Shown here one piece after another: positions 25,346 to 33,510 of a stretch of DNA of 64,000 nt; positions within the stretch are counted from its first letter, which is position 1; each line of letters begins with the position of its first letter. The DNA lies in the NCBI RefSeq assembly GCF_042652345.1, contig NZ_JBHSJJ010000007.1, positions 288,191-352,190 on the forward strand. Reading direction: 5' to 3'. This stretch comes from Negadavirga shengliensis (lineage in GTDB: Bacteria > Bacteroidota > Bacteroidia > Cytophagales > Cyclobacteriaceae). The notes beneath the pieces are model-generated. The model had not been told where the DNA came from, made no database searches, and saw nothing but the letters and a program-made list of their open reading frames with translations. The position numbers and the translations under genes were made by a program.

Positions 25346-25406
25346 CCAATAACTCATTAATATCGGACAAATTCTCGGTTATTCTTTAATCTAAATTCAG
25401 AAAACG

Positions 25407-25886
25407 ATGATACTCGTTCTATTAGGAACTTTTCCAACACAATTTCCAAGGCCCCTGCGAGAAATAGACAAACTGTGCAGGGAAGGGTATATACAGGAAG
25501 ATGTAATCGTGCAAAGCGGGTTTACAGAATTCCAGTCTGACCATCTGATTTTTAGACCTTTTATTCCTCCCGAGGAACTGATCAAGTTATATCAAGAAGC
25601 CAGGATTGTGATTTCCCACGCCGGGTCCGGATCCCTTCTGAAAGGGCTGAAAATAGGGAAAAAAGTAATCGCCATCCCCCGGCTCTCCAAATACGGTGAG
25701 GTGGTGGACGATCATCAAACTGAGATTCTTGCCGAATTTGAAAAGGAAAACTTTCTCCTCGGCTGGAATGAAAGTGACGATTTAAGGGATTTATTGGAAA
25801 AAGTAGAAACTTTTAACCCTGCCAAATTCCAATCCAAGAAACAGGCTATTATCGATTATCTGGACAATTACCTGGGATCGATTTAA
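25407..25886 (+). CDS. pssE: PssE/Alg13-like glycosyltransferase catalytic subunit
   Basis: A 159-residue protein matching the donor-binding half (GT28 C-terminal domain) of split Alg13/Alg14-type enzymes: MILVLLGTFPTQFPRPLREID, VQSGFTEFQSDHLI, and the conserved ISHAGSGSLLKGLKIGKKVI with PRLSKYGEVVDDHQTEI, which contacts the nucleotide sugar. Too small to act alone; it pairs with the PssD-like protein upstream. Confidence 0.88.
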   Translation: MILVLLGTFPTQFPRPLREIDKLCREGYIQEDVIVQSGFTEFQSDHLIFRPFIPPEELIKLYQEARIVISHAGSGSLLKGLKIGKKVIAIPRLSKYGEVVDDHQTEILAEFEKENFLLGWNESDDLRDLLEKVETFNPAKFQSKKQAIIDYLDNYLGSI

Positions 25887-25953
25887 AGCTCGTCAAGGAT
25901 TCATTTCAATTTAGTTATATCATTTTTCACATGTTTTAAATATAAATCAAGCA

Positions 25954-26964
25954 ATGCTAAGAGCAGGAATAATAGGTTTAGGTAAAATGGGCATATCCCA
26001 CTGTGCCATACTGGGTGCCCATCCGGAGGTCAACTTGGTAGCCGTTTGTGATACTTCGTCTTTGGTGATTGAAGGATTCAAAAAATACACCCGGTTTGAA
26101 TGTTATACAGATTACAGTAAGATGATCCAAAAAATGGATTTGGACTGTGTGGTCATTTCTTCGCCGACAAAGTTTCATATGGAGATGGTGTCCTATGCCA
26201 TGGATCATCAGCTGCATGTGTTCTGCGAAAAGCCTTTTGTGTTAAAGGCAACCGATGCCGAAGTGTTGGCCAAAAAAGCGGAAGAATCCGGTTTGGTCAA
26301 TCAAGTTGGTTACCACAACAGGTTTTTAGGCACTTTCAATGAAGTCAAAAACCTGTTGGACTTTCAGGTACTGGGGGATCTGTATCATTTCGCGGGAGAA
26401 TCTTATGGCCCCGTGGTGGTAAGGGAAAAAGGCAGCACCTGGAGGTCCCAAAAAGACCAGGGCGGAGGCTGTCTGTATGATTATGCTTCCCATACCATTG
26501 ATTTGATCCATTTTCTTTTGGGCAAGCCGGTGCGTGTATCAGGTACGCTGCTCAAAAGCATCTACTCAAAGGATGTTGAAGACGCCGTATATTCAAGCAT
26601 CTCTCTCGACAGCGGCCTGACAGGCCTACTGTCCGTAAACTGGAGTGATGAAACCCATCGAAAAATGAATACCCAAATAACCGTTTTGGGGAAAAAGGGT
26701 AAAATCATTGCTGATGCCACCGAAGTAAAAATATACCTTAAAGAAAACAACGACTTTCTTGGACTGAAAAAAGGCTGGACGGTCAAATACCTGACCGACC
26801 TGACAGAGAACGTGGATTACTACCTCAGAGGCGAGGAATACTCCGCCCAAATAGACCACTTTGTCACATGCATTCTGAATAAAGAAACCCAAAACAAAAG
26901 CACTTTCAGAAGCGCTTCCTCTACAGACCAGCTTATATCAATGTTAATCTCAGACGCAAACTAA
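25954..26964 (+). CDS. Gfo/Idh/MocA-family oxidoreductase
   Basis: A 336-residue NAD(P)-dependent sugar dehydrogenase/reductase. The Rossmann fold begins GIIGLGKMGISHC (residues 5-17), followed by ISSPTKFHMEMV and the catalytic-lysine motif CEKPFVLKATDAE (about residues 90-102). The C-terminal alpha/beta domain includes GGCLYDYASHTIDLI, with the active-site Asp/His of the family. It probably oxidises or reduces a nucleotide sugar for locus 1. The next gene follows after 7 bases and is likely functionally tied to it. Confidence 0.87.
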   Translation: MLRAGIIGLGKMGISHCAILGAHPEVNLVAVCDTSSLVIEGFKKYTRFECYTDYSKMIQKMDLDCVVISSPTKFHMEMVSYAMDHQLHVFCEKPFVLKATDAEVLAKKAEESGLVNQVGYHNRFLGTFNEVKNLLDFQVLGDLYHFAGESYGPVVVREKGSTWRSQKDQGGGCLYDYASHTIDLIHFLLGKPVRVSGTLLKSIYSKDVEDAVYSSISLDSGLTGLLSVNWSDETHRKMNTQITVLGKKGKIIADATEVKIYLKENNDFLGLKKGWTVKYLTDLTENVDYYLRGEEYSAQIDHFVTCILNKETQNKSTFRSASSTDQLISMLISDAN

Positions 26965-26971
26965 AAAAACA

Positions 26972-27838
26972 ATGGATAGAATATTATTTGGCGACAACCA
27001 ATTTTTTGGGGTAAACCACAGTTCGGATGAAAAATCCCGGGCGCAAACCATCCGGTTTCAGGAAGACAAAGCGATCATGCGGGTACTGGACACGGTCATT
27101 GACGAAGGGATCAACACTTTTATGTGTACCACACACGACAGAATAGGGAACATATGTGACATCATCCGGCAAGACCGTAAATACCAGGATTTCAAAATTT
27201 ATCCCTGCATGCCTTATGCCCATAAATACGCCAATGCGGTTACGGAGCTTGGCTATTTAGGAACCATTAAACAGTTTGTGCCTGGAAATATTTTCAGCAC
27301 ATTCGCCAAAGGGGGACTGGCATTTATGAAGAAGGATTTTTCTGAATTGGCCCGGTTGATGATCGATGCGGAAATGAAAATGTTCCGGGGTATCAATACC
27401 CCCGTAATATGGGTACAAAATGTCATCACTGATCTGCTATTGGGACTCGGTATGACAGAATTTCTGGTGACCTTTTACAATCATATCAAAGAGAAATACC
27501 ATGCAGAGCCCGGCTTTATCACCATGAACCTTCCACTGCTATTGGACACTTTGGAAAAAGCGGGTATAGAAAATCCCACGGTATGCGCTTCTATTAATAA
27601 AATCGGCTTCAGGATGTCAGGCGGGCGAGCCAAGTATGAAGAGGTCATCGCGCAAAAAAGATGTAATCTGGTGGCCATGCAGGTATTGGCCGCCGGGGCC
27701 TTACGGCCGGAGGAAGCTTTCGATTATGTATGTTCATTAGAAGGTGTGGATTCCATTTTATTTGGTGCTTCTTCGCGGGCCAACATCAAACAATCCAAAG
27801 AACTTATTGAAAGCCATTATGCATTGGTCGAAAAGTAA
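26972..27838 (+). CDS. TIM-barrel-like protein, possible aldo/keto reductase relative
   Basis: A 288-residue protein that I do not firmly recognise. The N-terminus (ILFGDNQFFGVNHSSDEKS), VLDTVIDEGINTFMCTTHDR and the C-terminal ALRPEEAFDYVCSLEGV, then SILFGASSRANIKQSKELI, resemble the start and the beta-8 phosphate-binding end of an aldo/keto-reductase-type TIM barrel, but the canonical catalytic D-Y-K-H set is not evident. It starts 7 bases after the Gfo/Idh gene, so the two probably act on the same sugar intermediate. Function inferred only from context. Confidence 0.6.
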   Translation: MDRILFGDNQFFGVNHSSDEKSRAQTIRFQEDKAIMRVLDTVIDEGINTFMCTTHDRIGNICDIIRQDRKYQDFKIYPCMPYAHKYANAVTELGYLGTIKQFVPGNIFSTFAKGGLAFMKKDFSELARLMIDAEMKMFRGINTPVIWVQNVITDLLLGLGMTEFLVTFYNHIKEKYHAEPGFITMNLPLLLDTLEKAGIENPTVCASINKIGFRMSGGRAKYEEVIAQKRCNLVAMQVLAAGALRPEEAFDYVCSLEGVDSILFGASSRANIKQSKELIESHYALVEK

Positions 27839-27880
27839 GCTTCATTTTTCTCTCCAAGAATAATTTTTTGGCTATAATTT

Positions 27881-28738
27881 ATGAAAAAGCTTATTTTCAG
27901 ATTGCTGAGGATTTCGGGTTTACCTGTATTGGTCAGGGAATTTATACAAAAGAATAAGGTCACGGTATTGGTATTCCATGACATTGACGTGGAAACCGCC
28001 GAAAAAACCTTTTCATACCTGTCCAGAAATTACAATTTTATTTCATTAAACCGGTTTCTGGAAGCCTGCCGCAAAAAAGACAACCATATGCTTCCGCCTA
28101 AAGCAATGGTCATCACCTTTGATGACGGCCACATGAGAAATTATCAATTGCTTCCTGTTTTCAAAAAATACAAGGTCCCCGCTACCATATTCCTGTGTTC
28201 GGGGATTGTAAATACGCTCCGTCATTACTGGTTTAGGCATGACAAAGAAAAAATACCTGATCAGGCCCTGAAAAAAATCCCCAATAAAGACCGGATAGCG
28301 TTTTTGAGAGAGGTAGGTTTTGAGACAGAAAAGGAATATGACAATCCACAGGCGTTATCCAAAGCACAGATTTTGGACATGATGCCCTTTGTGGACATGC
28401 AGGCCCATACCGTATTTCATCCTATCCTTACACAGTGCGATGACGAGGAAGCTAAAAATGAAATTGTTCAATCCAAAACGGAGCTGGAAACGGATTATGG
28501 TATCAAAATCAACGGGATAGCCTACCCTAACGGCAACTATTCCGAAAGAGAAATACACATTGCCAAGGAAGCCGGGTTCACCTGTGGGTTAACGGTAGAA
28601 GCCGGCTTCAATTCGATTGAATCAGATCTTTTTAGGATAAAAAGACTTGACACCAATGACACTGGCGATTTTAATGAGCTGGTTGTCAAGTCATCAGGGT
28701 TGCTTTCCTTATTTAAATTCCCGACATTGCTCAAATAA
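27881..28738 (+). CDS. Polysaccharide deacetylase (NodB/CE4 family)
   Basis: A 285-residue carbohydrate esterase 4 protein. Motif 1 (ITFDDGHMRNYQLLPVF) contains the catalytic base and metal Asp pair, and motif 2 (QAHTVFHPILTQC) gives the H-T-x-F-H-P metal ligands. Later IAYPNGNYSE matches motif 3-like Y-P-x-G. There is no obvious cleavable signal; the N-terminus is basic and weakly hydrophobic. It would remove acetyl groups from GlcNAc-type residues of the polysaccharide or its precursor. A second deacetylase is at 58676. Confidence 0.88.
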   Translation: MKKLIFRLLRISGLPVLVREFIQKNKVTVLVFHDIDVETAEKTFSYLSRNYNFISLNRFLEACRKKDNHMLPPKAMVITFDDGHMRNYQLLPVFKKYKVPATIFLCSGIVNTLRHYWFRHDKEKIPDQALKKIPNKDRIAFLREVGFETEKEYDNPQALSKAQILDMMPFVDMQAHTVFHPILTQCDDEEAKNEIVQSKTELETDYGIKINGIAYPNGNYSEREIHIAKEAGFTCGLTVEAGFNSIESDLFRIKRLDTNDTGDFNELVVKSSGLLSLFKFPTLLK

Positions 28739-28740
28739 AA

Positions 28741-28935
28741 ACATGAAATCGAGCATGACAAAAGTCTCACACGGAGGCATGCCCCGATAGCCCCGATAGC
28801 TATCGGGGGGGGGGAGCAACATGCGAGATTCTCCCGGATCAAGTCCCCCGAAACCAGTTCGGGGCAGGCTGGGACGGGCTATCCCGACCTGAGGTGCGGG
28901 AAAAGTTATGACCATTGAAAGACAATTATAAACAG
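28741..28935. repeat. Composite intergenic palindrome cluster with G10 run
   Basis: Contains a perfect 18-bp palindrome CCCCGATAGCTATCGGGG (28791-28808) with an extra CCCCGATAG copy just before, a run of ten G (28805-28814), and another stem CCCCGAA/TTCGGGG (28846-28852 / 28858-28864). Its edges match those of the spacer at about 23655-23766 (CATGAAATCGAGCATGA at the left, TGACCATTGAAAGACAA...ATAAACAGAT at the right). This points to insertion of different palindromic units into a shared spacer. Confidence 0.65.
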
Positions 28936-28940
28936 ATAAA

Positions 28941-29921
28941 ATGATCACCAATTATATAATCCTTGCCCACACCAACCCGTCCCAGGTCAAGAGGATGATA
29001 GCAGCTTTAAATGATGATAAAACCACGCATTTTTATGTTCACGTTGACTTAAAAACCGATATTGACCCGTTTATAACCGCCCTTGAATCATTTCAAAACC
29101 TGATATTCCTTCCCCCCGAAAAAAGACAGGTGTGCAATTGGGGCGGTATGGGCATCGTAAATGCAACGCTTACTGCCATGCAGATGATCGTAAAAAACAA
29201 GGAAAAGGGGTACGCTATCATCCTCAGTGGTCAGGATTTCCCTATTAAGTCCAAAAGTTTTATAAATGCCTTCTTAAATAAAAATTACGGCACAGAATTT
29301 ATCTCCGGATTTCCCTTGCCTACCCCAAAGTGGACAGAAGGAGGAATGTGGAGAATAGAACGTTATAAATTTGAACTGTCTTCCAAAAAAGGGGACTATG
29401 TCTTACTGCCTTCCTTTTTCGATAGGGATTTTTATGCGATTCCATCGCTTAAAAAGCTGGCAAAATTTGTGCTTAAAGGCAGGGTGCTGGATTTGATAAA
29501 AATTATTCCTAAAAGGAAATTCCCCAACTATTTAAAACCTTATGGAGGTGATACATGGCTGGGTTTTACCACGGAGACCGTTTCTGAAATTTTACAATAT
29601 TTGACTGATCATCCTGATTTTTTAGAATATATTGAAGGCTGCCATTTGCCAGATGAGATCATTTTCCAAACATTGGTTTGGGAAATATTCAAAGACAGAC
29701 AACATCTGATCAAAGATTCGCTTACTTATGCAAAATGGGTAGAACCAAATGCGCCGTCTCCCGAAATTTTTACCAGTAAAGATCTCCGTTTCTTAAGCGA
29801 ATTGCCCGAAGGAAAACTGTTTGCAAGGAAGTTTGACGCAAGCCGCGACAGTGATATCATGGATGAATTGGAAAAACAGGTGCTTTCTGCCCATCCGGTA
29901 AAATCCCCCACGCTTAAATAG
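28941..29921 (+). CDS. GT14-type glycosyltransferase, second copy
   Basis: A 326-residue relative of the 17881-18771 protein. Shared family features are YIILAHTNPSQVKRMI, FYVHVDLKTD, the NWGGMGIVNATL segment, ILSGQDFPIKS, YGGDTWLGFT and an acidic LPDEIIFQTLVWEIF. The C-terminal GKLFARKFD is also like the first copy's KLFARRFDYP. It closes locus 1; the next 985 bases are non-coding and carry the candidate RNA. Specificity unknown. Confidence 0.85.
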   Translation: MITNYIILAHTNPSQVKRMIAALNDDKTTHFYVHVDLKTDIDPFITALESFQNLIFLPPEKRQVCNWGGMGIVNATLTAMQMIVKNKEKGYAIILSGQDFPIKSKSFINAFLNKNYGTEFISGFPLPTPKWTEGGMWRIERYKFELSSKKGDYVLLPSFFDRDFYAIPSLKKLAKFVLKGRVLDLIKIIPKRKFPNYLKPYGGDTWLGFTTETVSEILQYLTDHPDFLEYIEGCHLPDEIIFQTLVWEIFKDRQHLIKDSLTYAKWVEPNAPSPEIFTSKDLRFLSELPEGKLFARKFDASRDSDIMDELEKQVLSAHPVKSPTLK

Positions 29922-30129
29922 CATTCTTTTCAAAAAGTTCACCGGAACTCAATTAAAGCCCGTTACCTGAATCCATTTTTTTAACTCCTGTTCTCCCCGC
30001 CTCTGTTTCATTAAAATCCGGGGCGATTTCCTCTTTATTTTCTTTTTGAAGTCCTTCTCTAAAGGCGAATAGAAAACTGATATTTTTTCTCCCCCCTTTT
30101 TACCCAATCAAAAACAAGCTGGTAATCTT
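29922..30129. other. Spacer between locus 1 and the candidate RNA
   Basis: No coding frame and no clear repeat. It ends in an A-rich stretch immediately upstream of a TATATTTA element (30132-30139), which is one base off the TAnnTTTG -7 consensus but has no good -33 partner. Confidence 0.3.
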
Positions 30130-30402
30130 AGTATATTTATGGCTAAAGCCATTAACCGTGGTCTGTTAAGCAGTGGCCACTAAGTTAAGCCAGCCTCAAC
30201 CCTTGTCTCCCAGAAGGTGATCATTAGGTGACTCCGCATTGGTGCCTGTCGCGAGTCCTTGGGAGGCGGGGTGCATAGGAAAATTCTTAACTAAATGACA
30301 TTGGGAGCCGCCCCTACCTCACTATCAACTTATATGGAAACCCAGTTGGCATATTGATAAAATCGGACGGATTAAATCCCCGTTAAGGGGTACCGTTTTT
30401 TT
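30130..30402 (+). ncRNA. Candidate structured RNA (rod-like fold) ending in a terminator
   Basis: A GC-rich island in AT-rich surroundings with nested complementary segments forming one long interrupted rod: AGTTAAG (30183-30189) with CTTAACT (30286-30292); AACCC (30198-30202) with GGGGT (30268-30272); TCTCCCA (30206-30212) with TGGGAGG (30260-30266); AGG-ACTC (30226-30234) with GAGTCCT (30253-30259); and GCA-TTGG-TGC at the tip (30236-30245). A further pair TATCAA/TTGATA follows and an intrinsic terminator closes it. No coding frame crosses it. The architecture recalls 6S-type regulatory RNAs; a leader/attenuator for the downstream wzc operon is the alternative. Family membership is not established. 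Confidence 0.5.
30367..30402 (+). terminator. Intrinsic terminator of the candidate RNA
   Basis: ACGG (30367-30370) pairs with CCGT (30393-30396), enclosing CCCC-GTTAA-GGGG (30378-30390), followed directly by a run of T (30396-30402). It lies about 500 bases upstream of the second wzc gene, so it ends a separate transcript or acts as an attenuator. Confidence 0.7.
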
Positions 30403-30906
30403 AAACGAAGTTCTCTCGTTAAAAAATTCAATTTAAAATGTTAAAAGTATTATATTTTATGCATTGGATTTGGTTATTTTAATTTATGAAAAACATAACA
30501 TTATATATAACTAAAAACCCCTAACATTATTTACCTTTTTATGTATTTAAATTTCATTTTTTTTGGTTTAAAAAATTTTTTTAGCTCAAAAATTACTATA
30601 TTAGGGATACATTAATACGGATTAATACACCAAAAGAACGCCATCAGCAGCATATAGAGATATATAATATCTGAAGTGATCTGTGTTTTTCCTCCCGGCA
30701 AAACGCAGTGTAAGAACAAAGGGGTCTGCTATGATAAGGGTCTTATCCCATCAAAAGGGATAAATAGGGATTTCGGAATAGAATAAGCGCTTTTAAATAT
30801 AAAAAACGGTTATGGGAGCTTAAGGAATATTTGGTATGGGGCTCTTTTTAAAATAAACCACACCATTGGGCTTTATTATTTCATATATTTTATAAAGGAT
30901 ACCTCT
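30403..30906. other. AT-rich upstream region of the second wzc gene
   Basis: About 500 bases of A+T-rich sequence without a credible gene. Direct short repeats such as ATTAATACGGATTAATAC (about 30612-30629) are visible. Promoter elements for the second wzc are probably here, but no full TTG/TAnnTTTG pair could be found. Confidence 0.35.
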
Positions 30907-33339
30907 ATGATGCAACTGGCAAAAAAATCCGGGTATTTAAACGATAGTGGCAATTCAGAATCCTTTGATATCAAGGGATTGCTTCTCAAATACCTAAAGT
31001 TCTGGCCTTATTTTTTGTTATCTATGATGATCGCCTTGGGGCTTGCTTATTTCAAAAATCAGAATACCCATCCCCAATATAAAGCCGAGGGAAAATTCTT
31101 TATAAAAGAGGATTTAAACAGCTTAAGTCTTTTGGATTTAACGGGAAAGGGCGGCAATCTTTCTAAGGCGCAGGGAAACAGATTGGCCAACGAAACCGTC
31201 ATTCTCAAATCCAAACCTGTTTCCAAGATTGTTCTTGAAAGACTGGATTTTGATGTAGAATATTATCGCAAAGGCACTTTTATCTTAAAAGAAATATACA
31301 AGGACAGTCCTGTAAGGGCTGTGGTAGACTGGGAACATCCCCAGCTTGTAAGCGGATTTATCAAAATAACCTGGGACAATTCGGAAAACTTTATAATGGA
31401 ATTAGAAGAAGACAGGTACCGCAGGTACAACCCCAACTCCATAAGAAAAGAGGAATTTATCCCGCCCTCCACTGTTTCAAGGAGATACAGCTTTGGAGAA
31501 TGGATCGAATTGCCCTATGCAAGGTTTAAAGTAGAAAACCTGGGCAATGAGTTAAGCGGGGAAATCCATTTAAGGTTTAAAGATTCACACAGTCTTCTTC
31601 TTGAATACACCGGTGAAAATTTCCAGGTGTGGCCATTGGATGTCACCGGCTCTTCCATTCTGGGACTTTCTTTGATCACTACCCATCCGGAAAAAGGCAG
31701 TGACTATCTCAACACCCTGATGGATGTTTACCTGGAAAATGAAATAAAGGAAAAAACCCTGCTCGCCAAAAACACCATCGATTTTATTGATGTACAAATA
31801 TCGGGAGTGGCGGATTCCCTGAATTTTATAGAAACGAGGTTACAGAACTTCAGAAGTGCCAACAGGACATATGACATCGGGACGGAAGGCAACAGTGTGT
31901 TCAGAGACCTGTCAAGCCTTGAAAAGGAGCTGGGCCAGGAAGTATTCAAGCTGGACTATTTCAGAAACCTGGAAAAATACTTGTTAAACGAGGACTATAA
32001 TGAAATCATAATGCCCTCTGGCATGGGCATCGATGATCCTATACTCAACCGGCTAATCAATGATCTCATCACCCTTCAGTCGGAAAAATCACAGCTTCTG
32101 GCCGTGCAAACGGAAGCTTCCCCCACGGTTGTCGAGATATCCAGGAAAATCAGGAATGTGAATGTTTCTCTGCGTGAGATCCTTAAAAACCTGACAGATA
32201 ACCTTGGCTTTAATATCAGGGAACTGGAGTCCAGGCTCAGAAAACTGGAAGCGGATTTCAGTAAATTGCCTGTCACCGAACAGAATCTCTTACGGATACA
32301 GCGTAAGTTCACGCTAAACGAAAACATTTATAATTTTTTGTTGCAAAGGAGGGCTGAATCCGCCATTTCCATGGCCAGCAATTCACCCGGAAATAAAATC
32401 ATTGAATACGCCATTCCCAATTTCCAGCCCTTGGGCATGAAGTCCCTCACCAACTATGTGTTGGCGCTGTTCGCCGGATTTTTGTTGCCGCTCTCTCTTA
32501 TAGTCATGTTCAATTTGCTCAACCTGAAGATCACTGATCCAAGCATGGCGGAGGAACTTCTACAGGTACCCACACTGGCACGAATAGGACATAACCGGCA
32601 CAAATCCGACGTGCTCGTTCTAAAAGAAGCCAACACCGCGGCCTCGGAAGCATTCAGGTCGTTAAGGACCAATATTTATCTGATCGTGCCAAGAGACCGG
32701 AAAATCACCATAGCGGTCACCTCCAGTATTTCCGGGGAGGGAAAATCCTTTATTGCTCTCAATCTGGCCTCCTCTTATTCCCTCAATGGTAAAAAGACCT
32801 TGTTGATCGACTGTGACCTGCACAAACCTAAAGTTTATAAAGATTTCCAGTTGTCGCATAATAAAGGATTATCTACCTATTTAAGTTCTAAGGATGGCTC
32901 TCCTTCCGAATTGGTCCAAAAAACTCCCTTTGACAACCTGGACATTCTGAAAGCCGGACCCATCCCCCCCAATCCCGGTGAACTGATCCTCAAAAGTAAA
33001 TTTAAGGATTTGCTCGAAGAGCTTAAGACGGCATACGAGGTCATCATTTTGGACACGCCCCCTGTGGGGCTGGTGAGCGAGACCCTGGAATTAATGCACT
33101 ATGTTGATTTATGTCTGTATGCCTTCAGATACAAATACAGCAGCATGTCCATGCTTACTGAGCTGAACAACCTGCATACGAAAAAAGGGCTGGACAACAT
33201 TTATGCGGTTTTCAATGATGTGGAAAACAAAAAGCTTAGTTATGGAGGTTATGGGTATGGCTATTATAAGGAGGATCATAAGAAAAGTTTCTTTCTCAAA
33301 AAACTACTTGGTTTCAACCGCGGACGTGCGGCCATGTAA
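30907..33339 (+). CDS. wzc: Polysaccharide co-polymerase / bacterial tyrosine kinase (Wzc-like), locus 2
   Basis: An 810-residue paralog of the locus 1 kinase with the same layout: TM near residues 32-52, periplasmic Wzz-type coiled-coil domain, second TM near 515-540, and a BY-kinase domain with Walker A SGEGKS near 609-614, Walker A' LLIDCDLHKP near 632 and Walker B VIILDTPPVG near 712. The C-terminal tyrosine cluster is YGGYGYGYYK (about 778-787). Unlike the locus 1 copy it keeps both Asp of Walker A' but has His where Arg is common. It heads locus 2 and should control length of a second polysaccharide. Confidence 0.92.
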   Translation: MMQLAKKSGYLNDSGNSESFDIKGLLLKYLKFWPYFLLSMMIALGLAYFKNQNTHPQYKAEGKFFIKEDLNSLSLLDLTGKGGNLSKAQGNRLANETVILKSKPVSKIVLERLDFDVEYYRKGTFILKEIYKDSPVRAVVDWEHPQLVSGFIKITWDNSENFIMELEEDRYRRYNPNSIRKEEFIPPSTVSRRYSFGEWIELPYARFKVENLGNELSGEIHLRFKDSHSLLLEYTGENFQVWPLDVTGSSILGLSLITTHPEKGSDYLNTLMDVYLENEIKEKTLLAKNTIDFIDVQISGVADSLNFIETRLQNFRSANRTYDIGTEGNSVFRDLSSLEKELGQEVFKLDYFRNLEKYLLNEDYNEIIMPSGMGIDDPILNRLINDLITLQSEKSQLLAVQTEASPTVVEISRKIRNVNVSLREILKNLTDNLGFNIRELESRLRKLEADFSKLPVTEQNLLRIQRKFTLNENIYNFLLQRRAESAISMASNSPGNKIIEYAIPNFQPLGMKSLTNYVLALFAGFLLPLSLIVMFNLLNLKITDPSMAEELLQVPTLARIGHNRHKSDVLVLKEANTAASEAFRSLRTNIYLIVPRDRKITIAVTSSISGEGKSFIALNLASSYSLNGKKTLLIDCDLHKPKVYKDFQLSHNKGLSTYLSSKDGSPSELVQKTPFDNLDILKAGPIPPNPGELILKSKFKDLLEELKTAYEVIILDTPPVGLVSETLELMHYVDLCLYAFRYKYSSMSMLTELNNLHTKKGLDNIYAVFNDVENKKLSYGGYGYGYYKEDHKKSFFLKKLLGFNRGRAAM

Positions 33340-33348
33340 TTTTTAGTG

Positions 33349-33380
33349 CCTGTAGACAAAGTATTTAGCCCGGCTACAGG
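33349..33380. repeat. Inverted repeat after second wzc
   Basis: CCTGTAG (33349-33355) and CTACAGG (33374-33380) form a 7-bp stem with an 18-base loop, shortly after the wzc stop. It lacks a good U-run; weak termination or processing is possible. A further imperfect hairpin (CAGTCTGTCCC / GGGACTG, about 33451-33471) follows before the flippase gene. Confidence 0.4.
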
Positions 33381-33510
33381 ACACACCTCTTTTATGTAAG
33401 TAAGCCATTTACCTTTCACCTTGATTCTCAATTAACACGATTCATTCCCAGTCTGTCCCGAAAATGGGACTGACGGGGCGAAGCCGTAAACACTGCTCAA
33501 ATCTAAATCG

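Noticed and set aside
28741..28935. CRISPR array or insertion sequence
   Set aside because: Palindromes are not regularly spaced direct repeats, and no transposase or cas gene is present.
30130..30402. tRNA, tmRNA, RNase P or SRP RNA as identity of the structured region
   Set aside because: No cloverleaf or T-loop motif, no tmRNA tag frame, no conserved RNase P or SRP core sequences; only a rod-like fold and terminator are supported.
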